A DNA stretch of 64,000 nucleotides from Acinetobacter sp. NCu2D-2 (GTDB taxonomy: Bacteria > Pseudomonadota > Gammaproteobacteria > Pseudomonadales > Moraxellaceae). A program made the translations under genes and the position numbers. Numbering within the stretch: the stretch's first letter is position 1; each line of letters begins with the position of its first letter. Positions 1-7,921 of this stretch are shown piece by piece. The stretch is from positions 310,001-374,000 of the forward strand of contig NZ_CP015594.1 of NCBI RefSeq assembly GCF_001647675.1. Reading direction: 5' to 3'. Under the pieces are notes generated by a model that saw nothing but the letters and a program-made list of their open reading frames with translations, ran no database searches and was not told where the DNA came from.

Positions 1-629
1 GCAGTTTGAGTTGCCGTAGGGATTGCAGTACTGATTGCAGGCGTCACTTGCTTTGGAATTGAGCTTGCAGAAAGCATAGGTGGTGCAATTTTTTTGACCG
101 CTAATGGCTTTTCAAGCGCAACAACAGGTTTTGGCGCAGAATATTGTGTGCTGACAGGTAAATTTAGCCCGATATCTTTTTCGCTCACCACTACAATTGG
201 CTTTAATGGACGCTCGTTTTGGCTGGCTGTTAGCTGAGTCGTTTCTTTCTTCGCCTGTAAAGGTTTACGGATGTGTTGCAGGTGTGCTGCATTCCCTTCT
301 TTAATTTTAATAATAATATTGAGTTCACGATCGGTCATCGGGCGAGATGAGGTAATCGTAATCACGCCTGTACCATTACCATTACGGCGGGTATAGAAGT
401 TTAAATGTCCGGGCGGTTGATGCATTGCGCCAATCGATGCCAAATCATCTGGGGAAGCGAGACTGACTTCAACCGGAATCTGACTATTCGATTGTCTGAA
501 ATTAATTTCTGCATAGAGTAACTCACCTGGTGCAGATTGAATCTGAACAGGATCAACATTGATCGCAAAACTCGTCTGTGTAGCAATAGTGGCTAAAATG
601 GCAATCTTTAATTTGTTATATGCAGTCAT
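1..629 (-). CDS. fimV: FimV-like pilus assembly/peptidoglycan-binding protein, N-terminal part
   Basis: This gene is cut by the left window edge, so only about the first 209 codons are visible. The start is the ATG at 627-629. It opens with a hydrophobic signal-like segment ending near SFA (residues 5-22). A conserved FimV N-terminal module follows, with the pattern SAPGELLYAEI and then SLASPDDLASIG at about residues 30-65, which closely resembles the LASPEDFARAG block of Pseudomonas FimV. A Lys/Pro/Thr-rich low-complexity linker comes next. FimV is an inner-membrane protein with a periplasmic region that supports type IV pilus assembly and twitching in pseudomonads. The neighbour asd is upstream on the same strand, as in Pseudomonas (asd, then fimV, truA). 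A terminator between the two suggests separate transcripts. The family call is good; the function in this organism is inferred. Confidence 0.8.
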   Translation of the reverse strand, partial: MTAYNKLKIAILATIATQTSFAINVDPVQIQSAPGELLYAEINFRQSNSQIPVEVSLASPDDLASIGAMHQPPGHLNFYTRRNGNGTGVITITSSRPMTDRELNIIIKIKEGNAAHLQHIRKPLQAKKETTQLTASQNERPLKPIVVVSEKDIGLNLPVSTQYSAPKPVVALEKPLAVKKIAPPMLSASSIPKQVTPAISTAIPTATQT

Positions 630-721
630 CTTAATTTTTGAGCTCAGTCACGGTCGCAAAGCGAAAATTGTAGATTATCGAGAAGTCTATGTTTTGTAAA
701 ATATTTGATTGATCTTGGCAT

Positions 722-752
722 AAAAAAGCCGATCAATAAAGATCGGCTTTTT
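722..752 (-). terminator. Rho-independent terminator after asd
   Basis: A 12-bp stem (723-734 with 741-752) contains the core AAGCCGATC/GATCGGCTT and has a six-base loop. Read on the minus strand it ends in a run of U. It lies 21 bp beyond the asd stop and before fimV. Confidence 0.85.
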
Positions 753-773
753 GAAAAGTCTTACGCTGTCGAC

Positions 774-1892
774 TTAAGCATTTTTATAATCAATTAAAAT
801 GCGAAGCATACGACGTAAAGGCTCAGCAGCACCCCAAAGCAATTGGTCACCCACAGTGAAAGCGCCAAGGTATTCTTTACCCATATTGAGTTTACGTAGA
901 CGACCGACTGGCACAGATAGCGTACCTGTTACAGCAACAGGAGTTAAGTCAGTCATAGATGCTTCACGGGTATTTGGTACCACTTTAGACCAGTCATTGG
1001 CACTTGCAATGATATCTTCAATTTCGTTCAGTGGAACGTCTTTACGAAGTTTCAATGTAATTGCTTGTGAGTGGCAACGCATTGCGCCGATACGAACACA
1101 GTGACCATCAATTGGTACGATTTGCTGGTTACCTAGGATCTTGTTGGTTTCAACTTGACCTTTCCATTCTTCTTTCGACTGACCGCTTTCAAGCTGTTTG
1201 TCGATATATGGAATGAGAGAACCTGCTAAAGGTACACCAAAGTTTGCAGATGGGAAGCCTTCACCACGTTGCAACTGTGCAATTTTAGAATCGATATCTA
1301 AAATTGGAGAACGCGGATCATCAAGTAGATCTTTAGTATTGTTATATAAATAGCCCATGCCTGTAATCAATTCACGCATGTTTTGCGCGCCAGCACCAGA
1401 AGCTGCTTGATATGTCATGGAGGTTGCCCATTCCACCAAATTGTTTTGGAATAGACCACCAAGACCCATCAACATCAGTGAAACAGTACAGTTACCGCCA
1501 ACAAATGTTTTTGTGCCTTTCACGAGACCGTCTTTGATCACGTTCATGTTGACTGGATCAAGCACGATGATGGCTTCATCATCCATACGCAGGGTAGATG
1601 CTGCATCAATCCAGTAGCCATCCCAGCCTTCAGCTTTGAGTTTTGGGAACACTTCGGTCGTGTAGTCGCCACCTTGGCAGGTAATAATGACATCCATTTG
1701 CTTCAGACTATTAATGTCTGTTGCATCCATAAGTGCTGGGGCGGTCTTGCCGCCAAATGCTGGTGCTTCACCACCAGCATTACTGGTAGAGAAGTAGAAT
1801 GGCTCAAAATGAGCGAAATCATTCTCTTCAACCATACGTTGCATAAGGACGGAACCAACCATCCCGCGCCAACCGACCAGACCTACTTTCAT
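774..1892 (-). CDS. asd: Aspartate-semialdehyde dehydrogenase
   Basis: This is the second enzyme of the aspartate pathway. It reduces aspartyl-phosphate to aspartate semialdehyde with NADPH, feeding lysine/diaminopimelate, threonine and methionine synthesis. The product of 372 residues matches the roughly 370-residue gammaproteobacterial type. The N-terminal dinucleotide-binding loop GWRGMVGS is at about residues 8-15. The catalytic Cys is in GGNCTVS at residue 135, the same number as in the E. coli enzyme. [15 protein letters not shown] block carries the substrate-binding residues. I use the ATG at 1890-1892 rather than an upstream in-frame start, because the protein then begins [10 protein letters not shown] as in the family and has a GAGG ribosome site just upstream. 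It is divergent from the gene at 2078. Confidence 0.97.
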   Translation of the reverse strand: MKVGLVGWRGMVGSVLMQRMVEENDFAHFEPFYFSTSNAGGEAPAFGGKTAPALMDATDINSLKQMDVIITCQGGDYTTEVFPKLKAEGWDGYWIDAASTLRMDDEAIIVLDPVNMNVIKDGLVKGTKTFVGGNCTVSLMLMGLGGLFQNNLVEWATSMTYQAASGAGAQNMRELITGMGYLYNNTKDLLDDPRSPILDIDSKIAQLQRGEGFPSANFGVPLAGSLIPYIDKQLESGQSKEEWKGQVETNKILGNQQIVPIDGHCVRIGAMRCHSQAITLKLRKDVPLNEIEDIIASANDWSKVVPNTREASMTDLTPVAVTGTLSVPVGRLRKLNMGKEYLGAFTVGDQLLWGAAEPLRRMLRILIDYKNA

Positions 1893-2077
1893 GTCATTTT
1901 GCCTCGGTGCGTTAAAATAAAAAAGGGTATTCGAGTGTATCAAAAGGTGTGCTAACTGCAAGCGCTACACAACCAAAACACGATTAATATTGTGCAATAT
2001 ATCTTGTTTATGTTACATGGAAAATTGATATTAATTTATGAATTAGACAAAAAATTAGAATATAACAGCGAGGTTTT

Positions 2078-3205
2078 ATGATTTGGATTGAGATTATTGC
2101 ATGCTTTGTCATTTGGCTCAGTTTTTGGTCATTGATCCCGCGAGATGAGTGGTGGTTCCGTGGAGCGGACTTTCCACGACTACAAATTTTAGCTTTAGGC
2201 TTTATTTCTTTAGCGTTTTTAATGTTCTGGAATGAGCCTTGGACAGTCGCTCGACAAACCATTTTCGTACTTTTAATTGCGGCTTTGGCTTATCAATTGA
2301 AAATGGTTTTACCTTATACCTTTATTTGGAAAAAACAGGTCAAAAAAGTCCGTGATGACGAATTAGATCCAAGTAAACAAATATCTCTCATTGTCTCGAA
2401 TGTGCTGACGCCAAATCAAAAGTATCATTTATTGATTGAACAAATCGAGAAGTATCAACCTGATTTGGTTTTAACTTTAGAAACTGACCAAACCTGGCAA
2501 AACGAACTTTCAGTGATTGAAAAGGATTATCCATATCGCGTGCCTGTCCCATTGGATAATCTTTATGGTATGCATCTCTACAGTAAACTTGAGCTTAAAG
2601 ACATCGAAGTTAAGTTTATTTTGAGTGATGAAATTCCATCAATTCATACCACTGTAATTTTGCCATGTGGTCAACCTGTGCAGCTTTATTGCTTACATCC
2701 AAAGCCACCAAGTCCAACCGAAGCCAAAGACTCAACCTTGCGTGATGCAGAATTATTAATTGTTGGTGATCAAATTAAAGATCTTGATGAAAGCTGTATC
2801 GTGATGGGGGACTTAAATGATGTGGCATGGTCGCGGACCACACGTTTATTTCAACGCATTAGTGGCTTATTAGATCCGCGTGTCGGACGCCATTATGTTA
2901 ATACCTTCCATGCCGATTATCCGTTGTTACGTTGGTCACTTGACCATGTGTTCCATAGTACTGACTTTGCCTTGGTAAAAATGGAACGACTGCCGCACGT
3001 CGGTTCTGATCATTTCCCAGTTTATGTGGTATTGCAAACTGGACGTAAGTTTGAACAAGTTCAGCAAGAGTTAGAACAAACCGATGCGGATGAAGAAGAA
3101 GCACAACAAGCTATTCAGGAAGGTATTGAAAAAGCTGAAAAAGAAGAGAAACAAGTAACCGATGAAATCGCGCAAGATTATAAGGATGGAACGAAATCAG
3201 TGTAG
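2078..3205 (+). CDS. Membrane-anchored endonuclease/exonuclease/phosphatase-fold protein
   Basis: The product has 375 residues. Two or three hydrophobic segments occupy residues 1-85 (about 3-20, 36-51 and 61-80). A domain of the endonuclease/exonuclease/phosphatase superfamily follows. Its metal and catalytic signature is visible in order: Asn in SNVLTPN (108), Glu in TLETDQ (135), GDLND (about 245), SLDHVF, and the C-terminal GSDHFPV (about 310). The last 50 residues are rich in Glu, Lys and Gln and probably form a coiled coil. In this superfamily such proteins cleave phosphodiesters in DNA or lipids; the substrate here is unknown. The ribosome site is GAGG before the ATG. The gene stands alone, followed directly by the candidate regulatory RNA at 3294. 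Confidence 0.85.
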   Translation: MIWIEIIACFVIWLSFWSLIPRDEWWFRGADFPRLQILALGFISLAFLMFWNEPWTVARQTIFVLLIAALAYQLKMVLPYTFIWKKQVKKVRDDELDPSKQISLIVSNVLTPNQKYHLLIEQIEKYQPDLVLTLETDQTWQNELSVIEKDYPYRVPVPLDNLYGMHLYSKLELKDIEVKFILSDEIPSIHTTVILPCGQPVQLYCLHPKPPSPTEAKDSTLRDAELLIVGDQIKDLDESCIVMGDLNDVAWSRTTRLFQRISGLLDPRVGRHYVNTFHADYPLLRWSLDHVFHSTDFALVKMERLPHVGSDHFPVYVVLQTGRKFEQVQQELEQTDADEEEAQQAIQEGIEKAEKEEKQVTDEIAQDYKDGTKSV

Positions 3206-3219
3206 ATTCATGAGAAAAG

Positions 3220-3237
3220 TGTACGAAATAGCTTACA
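3220..3237 (+). promoter_or_regulatory. GacA-type upstream activating sequence
   Basis: The sequence TGTACG-AAATAG-CTTACA matches the Pseudomonas GacA box TGTAAG-N6-CTTACA at 11 of 12 defined bases, with the exact six-base spacer. Its centre lies about 65 bp upstream of the start I predict for the RNA at 3294, downstream of a -10-like TATTCT at 3282-3287. No good -35 is present, as expected for an activator-dependent promoter. The match is seen directly; binding by GacA is inferred. Confidence 0.7.
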
Positions 3238-3293
3238 TTGCTTTCGTCCAATAGCGGATAGTCAGCACAAAGTAAAGCCCGTATTCTAGACTC

Positions 3294-3478
3294 ATCAGCA
3301 CAGGGAGTCGCGAAAGGATATTCGCATAAGGAAGACGAAGCTGAAGTGAAACATCATGGAGATGATGCTGACAGGGAAAGCAAATAAGTAAAGAATAAGT
3401 TTGAAAGCACAAACCTCATTAGCCCGAGTTTTACAGGATGTAGAACTCGGGTTAAATTATTTAAGGGTGTTATTTTTT
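3294..3478 (+). ncRNA. Candidate RsmX/Y/Z-CsrB-like small RNA that would bind CsrA/RsmA
   Basis: This is an intergenic, non-coding stretch of about 160-185 nt with six GGA motifs (3304-3306, 3316-3318, 3330-3332, 3358-3360, 3375-3377 and 3436-3438). Three of them are displayed in hairpin loops. Stem GCGAA/TTCGC (3310-3314 with 3321-3325) has loop AGGATA. Stem CATCAT/ATGATG (3352-3357 with 3362-3367) has loop GGAG. A 13-15 bp stem (3421-3435 with 3439-3453) has loop GGA flanked by ACA and TGT, close to the CsrA SELEX consensus ACARGGAUGU. The last hairpin is followed by a T-rich tract ending in TTATTTTTT and probably ends the transcript. Known RNAs of this kind sequester CsrA/RsmA and are switched on by GacS/GacA. 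The ends, and which Csr-type RNA this most resembles, are inferred. Confidence 0.72.
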
Positions 3479-3511
3479 AAGACCCAGTCTTATACCCATT
3501 ATGCAAATCAA

Positions 3512-4447
3512 TTAATAAATTTTTTCAAAACCTTCAGGCCGTGTTTTAAAGCGGCGGTGGAACCACATATATTGGGTTGGAGCGATACGTAACTGACGTT
3601 CAATAATCAGATTCACACGTGTTGCATCATCAAGTTCATCATCACTTGGTAAATTCTCGACAGGTGGTTCAATCAGTACATGATACTTTGGATCAGCAAT
3701 ATCACCATGACGATAAAAATACAAAGGAATGGCTGCTGCTTTGGTCATTTTGAGTAAACGTCGATGAGCCGTTACTGTTGCAGCAGGCACACCAAAGAAT
3801 GGCGCCATTACCCCTTGTTTAAGCCCAAAATCCTGATCGGGACTGTACCAAATCGGGTGACCGTCTTTTAATTTTCGAACCAAACCACGCATGTCATCAT
3901 GATCAATTTGATTAGCATAAATGGTGGCGCGGCAACGATAAATCAACATATCGAGTAATGGGTTGTTTTGGGGGCGATACACCACATCTGGCTCGAAATA
4001 TTGTGCACACAAATATCCACCTGCATCGAGCAAAGTCGAATGAGTACCGAGTAAAAGCATACCTTTACCTTCGGCTTGTGCTTGATGGATATATTCTAAT
4101 CCTTCAATGCTGACACGACCTTTAAACCATTTTGGGCTATACCATGCATTGAGTGTCTCAAATACACCAATCATTTGATCGACAAAGACTTGACGCGCAT
4201 TGGCTTCAACTTCAGCCGGTGACCATTCAGGAAAGCACACTTCAAGATTACGAAGTGTTGTTTCACGGCGTGATTTCAGCGCTTTAAAACAGATATTGCC
4301 TAAAGCCTGTCCTAAGCGATATTGCAGTGCCCAAGGTAAAATTGCCAAAATCATCAGACATACAATTCCAATCCAAATGCCCCAATATTGCGGAAGCAAG
4401 AAAGACCATTGGAATTCACCGGGTTTATATTCGGGCTGATGACTCAT
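3512..4447 (-). CDS. lpxL: Lipid A lauroyl-type acyltransferase (LpxL/HtrB family)
   Basis: This is an inner-membrane acyltransferase that moves an acyl chain from acyl-ACP onto Kdo-lipid IVA late in lipid A synthesis. The product of 311 residues has the family's usual length. One membrane anchor lies at about residues 20-40 (after SFLLPQYWGIW). The catalytic HX4D motif is HSTLLD (His136 to Asp141). A second conserved block, YSPDQDFG, lies near residue 210. The N-terminal QYWGIW pattern resembles HtrB/LpxL more than LpxM, but the two families are close and LpxM cannot be fully excluded. The gene is on the minus strand and convergent with the candidate sRNA. Confidence 0.88.
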   Translation of the reverse strand: MSHQPEYKPGEFQWSFLLPQYWGIWIGIVCLMILAILPWALQYRLGQALGNICFKALKSRRETTLRNLEVCFPEWSPAEVEANARQVFVDQMIGVFETLNAWYSPKWFKGRVSIEGLEYIHQAQAEGKGMLLLGTHSTLLDAGGYLCAQYFEPDVVYRPQNNPLLDMLIYRCRATIYANQIDHDDMRGLVRKLKDGHPIWYSPDQDFGLKQGVMAPFFGVPAATVTAHRRLLKMTKAAAIPLYFYRHGDIADPKYHVLIEPPVENLPSDDELDDATRVNLIIERQLRIAPTQYMWFHRRFKTRPEGFEKIY

Positions 4448-4502
4448 AAGCTGTATGTGTAATAGTTGAATTTTTGCAGTTTAGCAGAGAAGATTTTGAA
4501 AT

Positions 4503-4532
4503 AAAAAAGCATCTGTATAAATACAGATGCTT
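4503..4532 (-). terminator. Rho-independent terminator after uup
   Basis: The stem AAGCATCTGTA/TACAGATGCTT (4507-4517 with 4522-4532) has a TAAA loop, followed on the minus strand by a U run. It lies 22 bp beyond the uup stop. Confidence 0.85.
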
Positions 4533-4554
4533 AGCAGGTCTAAATTGAGAAAAC

Positions 4555-6465
4555 TTAACCTTTAGACAGGTTTTCTAATTCTTCCCAACGTTCTAGTTTT
4601 TCGAACAATAGTTCGTCAATTTCACCAAGACGTTCTGACAATTGCATCGCTTTGTCTGAATCAGTCACAAACAATGAACCATCTGCGAGTAAAGCATTAA
4701 TATCCGCTTGTTCTTTTTCAAGTGCTTCCATTTCTGCCGGTAATTGCTCAAGGGCACGTTGGTCTTTGTAGCTTAATTTGACCTTTTTCGCTGCGGGTGC
4801 AGCAGTTGCTGCTGCGGCCTCTGCTTTAGCTTGTGCTTTTTTTACCGCTGCTTTTTGATCGACCACTTTGTCATCAGGACGCTGTTGTAGATAATCTTGA
4901 TAGCCACCGATATATTCATTGATATTGCCTTTACCATCAAAGACCCAAGTCGATGTCACGACATTGTCCATGAAGGCACGGTCATGTGAGATCAGTAGCA
5001 AAGTGCCTTTATAAGCGCTGAGCATTTCTTCAAGTAGTTCAAGCGTCACCATATCCAAGTCATTGGTTGGTTCGTCCATCACGATGAGGTTTGATGGTTT
5101 AAGCAAAAGTTTCGCAAGCAAAATACGGTTACGTTCACCACCAGACAATGCTTTTACAGGGGTGCGGGCACGTTCAGGGCTAAACAAGAAGTCTTGTAAA
5201 TAACTGTAGATGTGACGACGACTTCCATTAATATCGACGTGGTCAGAACCTTCAGCCACGTTGTCTTTGACTGATTTTTCTAAATCGAGCACATTACGCA
5301 ATTGGTCAAAATAAGCGACTTCAAGCTGCGTACCGGTTTTCACTGTACCTGTATGTTCTTGCTGACCCAAAATCGCTTTAATCAGCGTGGTTTTACCGAC
5401 ACCGTTATCGCCGACTAAACCAATACGGTCACCACGAAGTACAAGTGCTGAGAAGTCTTTAATAATTGGTGCATTGTCACCAAATTGAACGCCCAAATTC
5501 TCAATTTCAAAAACGACTTTCCCTGAACGCTGCGCGTCTTGGGTAGCCATACTGACTTTACCTTGTTGTGAGCGACGTGCTTTAGATTCTTCACGTAGTG
5601 CTTTTAAAGCACGTACACGACCTTCGTTACGGGTACGACGCGCCTTAATACCTTGGCGAATCCAGACTTCTTCTTCAGCTAAGCGTTTGTCAAACAGCGC
5701 ATTTTGCTTTTCTTCCGCTTCCATTTGCTGTGCTTTGAGTTCTAAGTAACGTGAATAGTTCCCTTCATAGCTGCGCAAAATACCTCGATCAAGCTCAACA
5801 ATACGTGTCGCAATGCTGTCCACAAATGAACGGTCATGGGAAATGAATAGTAATGTCAGATTGTTTTGATCTAGAAGGAATTTCTCTAACCATTCAATGC
5901 TTTCAACGTCCAAATGGTTTGTTGGTTCATCAAGTAACAGCACATCAGGTTGCATGAGTAGAGCACGTGCTAAAAGTACACGACGCTTACGACCACCAGA
6001 TAGATCAGCCAAATCAGCTTCAGGGTCTAAACCCATTTTTCCTAAAATTGAATTGACGCGAGTTTCAAGTGACCAACCATCAAGTTGATCCATTTGATGT
6101 TGCAGGTTACCCATACGTTCACAGGCTTCCATATCGCCTAGCACACAGGCATCACTTGCTGCATGATAGTCACGTAGGACTTGTGCAGCTTCACCGACAC
6201 CATCTGCTACAATATCAGCAACCTTACCGGAGTCCATCGGCACGTCTTGGGCAAGCATGGAAATGGTAATGCCATTTTGCAGCGAAACTTCGCCATTATC
6301 GGGTAGCAAACTTCCGTCAATCAGTTTAAGTAAGGTAGACTTACCTTCACCATTACGGCCGATCAAACACACTCGTTCGCCACGTTCTAAACTGAAATTT
6401 GCGCCGTCGAGCAGGGCAGGTCCACCAAACGCAAGTTGGACATCCCTAAGGGTAATATAGGCCAT
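4555..6465 (-). CDS. uup: ABC-F ATPase, Uup type
   Basis: The product is a soluble ATPase of 636 residues with two ABC domains and no membrane segments, the ABC-F layout. Domain 1 has Walker A GRNGEGKST (about 36-44), signature LSGGRKRR and Walker B LLLDEPTNHLD. A charged linker rich in Arg/Lys follows. Domain 2 has GDNGVGKTT, LSGGERNR and VMDEPTNDLD. The C-terminal 100 residues are Ala/Lys/Glu-rich coiled coil, which in Uup binds DNA or RNA. E. coli Uup has 635 residues and affects transposon excision and ribosome function. The start at ATG 6463-6465 (MAYITLRDV) has AGGAAA upstream and fits the family better than a longer in-frame start. It is divergent from slyX, with only 33 bp between start codons. 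Confidence 0.93.
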   Translation of the reverse strand: MAYITLRDVQLAFGGPALLDGANFSLERGERVCLIGRNGEGKSTLLKLIDGSLLPDNGEVSLQNGITISMLAQDVPMDSGKVADIVADGVGEAAQVLRDYHAASDACVLGDMEACERMGNLQHQMDQLDGWSLETRVNSILGKMGLDPEADLADLSGGRKRRVLLARALLMQPDVLLLDEPTNHLDVESIEWLEKFLLDQNNLTLLFISHDRSFVDSIATRIVELDRGILRSYEGNYSRYLELKAQQMEAEEKQNALFDKRLAEEEVWIRQGIKARRTRNEGRVRALKALREESKARRSQQGKVSMATQDAQRSGKVVFEIENLGVQFGDNAPIIKDFSALVLRGDRIGLVGDNGVGKTTLIKAILGQQEHTGTVKTGTQLEVAYFDQLRNVLDLEKSVKDNVAEGSDHVDINGSRRHIYSYLQDFLFSPERARTPVKALSGGERNRILLAKLLLKPSNLIVMDEPTNDLDMVTLELLEEMLSAYKGTLLLISHDRAFMDNVVTSTWVFDGKGNINEYIGGYQDYLQQRPDDKVVDQKAAVKKAQAKAEAAAATAAPAAKKVKLSYKDQRALEQLPAEMEALEKEQADINALLADGSLFVTDSDKAMQLSERLGEIDELLFEKLERWEELENLSKG

Positions 6466-6498
6466 AATGTTTCCTGAAATCCCAAATGAGGACTTTAA

Positions 6499-6744
6499 AT
6501 GACTAAACAACAAAATTTAAATGATCAGGCGTCATTTTCCGCACCCATTGAAGATTTGCAAGTAAGAATTGCATTTTTAGATGATTTAGTTGATCAACTG
6601 AATGATCAAGTGACCAAGCAAAACTTGGAAATCGCTGATTTGCAAAAACAAATGAAGCTTTTGTATCAACGTATCGAATCTGCCGATTTATCCGAAGGTA
6701 TTGCGGCTTTTGATCCAATGACCAATCGTCCACCACATTATTGA
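6499..6744 (+). CDS. slyX: SlyX family protein
   Basis: This is a small protein of 81 residues made almost wholly of one coiled coil (about residues 18-60, with heptads such as LQVRIAFLDDLVDQLNDQV). It ends in the short proline-rich tail PPHY that marks SlyX proteins. The molecular role of SlyX is unknown. The ribosome site GAGGAC lies before the ATG. The gene is divergent from uup, and its promoter must lie in or very close to the uup 5' end. Confidence 0.88.
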   Translation: MTKQQNLNDQASFSAPIEDLQVRIAFLDDLVDQLNDQVTKQNLEIADLQKQMKLLYQRIESADLSEGIAAFDPMTNRPPHY

Positions 6745-6897
6745 TGCTTTCTTTAACTGTGGCTTTATAGTTTGATTTTAGATCATTGAAAGGCTGAATA
6801 TTTCATAGACAAATCAAACGAATTGCGTCATAAAGTGATTAAGTTATATCTCAACACTTCATTCTGTTTTACTGCGTGGGTTTCTTAAAATAATCTT

Positions 6898-7902
6898 ATG
6901 AGCCAAAAAGCTGTTCTGCTTGATCTTGAAAATAATCTGCCTACGATTCAATTGCTTCGTGAAATTATTGAACATTATTCAGTACTCTACCTGTTTAATT
7001 GTTCAGGGAAATTTGAATTTTCTTTAGAAGATATGACTGAATTTTCTTCATGGGTAGCAAGTGGGCAAGTGGTATTTTTAGCGACACCCACGGCTCCGCA
7101 TAAAGAATTTGAATATGCGATTTTGGTGGGGCAACTGCTTGCTTTACTCGAGCAACCTGCGCATATCGAACTCATTTCTGCTATGGACAGTAGTGTCACT
7201 TTGGCAAAAATGTTTGAAGCTTCAAATATCAGTTGTCATTTGATTCAAGTACAAGCTGAATCAGCCTCTACAGCGCGTCCACAGGCTAAATTCAATTTAC
7301 CAAGTATTGAAACCATTAAAGCCAAACCAAAATTGATGTTGGTTAAAAAATATTGCGATGCTGTGGTGAAAATGACGGGCAAACCGACAACTTTAGACGG
7401 TTTAAAGAACTCGCTTGCCAATACTTTGCAGCTAGAAGATAAGCAAGTACAGCATTTGGTTGGCTTGCTCATGAACTTGAAACTGATAAAAAATCAGGAT
7501 GGACAGATTCATTTTAGGAAAAAAGTGCTTAAGCAGTGGGCTGAATTACAGTTAGATGCAGCACAAGAGGCAGCTTCGATTTCAGCATTGCTTGAGCAGG
7601 TGATGGCAGAACTGCAACCACAGGTTGAGTCTGAACAAGAATCGCAACAGGGAATGAATGCGGTTCATCAGGATTTATTTAAAAACTTTGGAAAAATTGA
7701 TCCTGTGCAGTTAGAAGTTGCGCGCAAATTACGTGAACTTCGAGATGACAAACCTAAAGATATCTATGAATTACGTGATCTATTAGAACAGTTATTTCCA
7801 CAGTCCGATGTGCGTCTGTTGTTAAAGGAATTAATTGAAAAAGGCTATATCTATTGGAACGGTCATGAAGTGTTATATAGTCATGAGATGTATCTGAATT
7901 AA
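6898..7902 (+). CDS. PIN-like domain protein with two winged-helix-like regions, copy 1
   Basis: I do not recognise a named family. The protein of 334 residues begins KAVLLDLENN (residues 4-13), like the first acidic motif of PIN/NYN-type nucleases, and the first about 120 residues alternate strands and helices in that style. Two segments look like small winged-helix domains: residues about 145-200 (ending LKLIKNQDGQIHF) and about 280-330 (ending YIYWNGHEVLYS). The paralogue follows immediately. Compared with it, the later acidic residues of the nuclease-like domain are poorly kept here (PHKEFEYAILVGQL against GKDAADFGLTFIAGQL), so this copy may bind without cutting. No clear ribosome site is seen before the ATG. 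Confidence 0.75.
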   Translation: MSQKAVLLDLENNLPTIQLLREIIEHYSVLYLFNCSGKFEFSLEDMTEFSSWVASGQVVFLATPTAPHKEFEYAILVGQLLALLEQPAHIELISAMDSSVTLAKMFEASNISCHLIQVQAESASTARPQAKFNLPSIETIKAKPKLMLVKKYCDAVVKMTGKPTTLDGLKNSLANTLQLEDKQVQHLVGLLMNLKLIKNQDGQIHFRKKVLKQWAELQLDAAQEAASISALLEQVMAELQPQVESEQESQQGMNAVHQDLFKNFGKIDPVQLEVARKLRELRDDKPKDIYELRDLLEQLFPQSDVRLLLKELIEKGYIYWNGHEVLYSHEMYLN

Positions 7903-7921
7903 AATAATTTTATGAGGGCCT

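Noticed and set aside
2008-2262. Minus-strand ORF opposite the start of the EEP gene
   Set aside because: It is a shadow of the real plus-strand gene with no motif or ribosome site.
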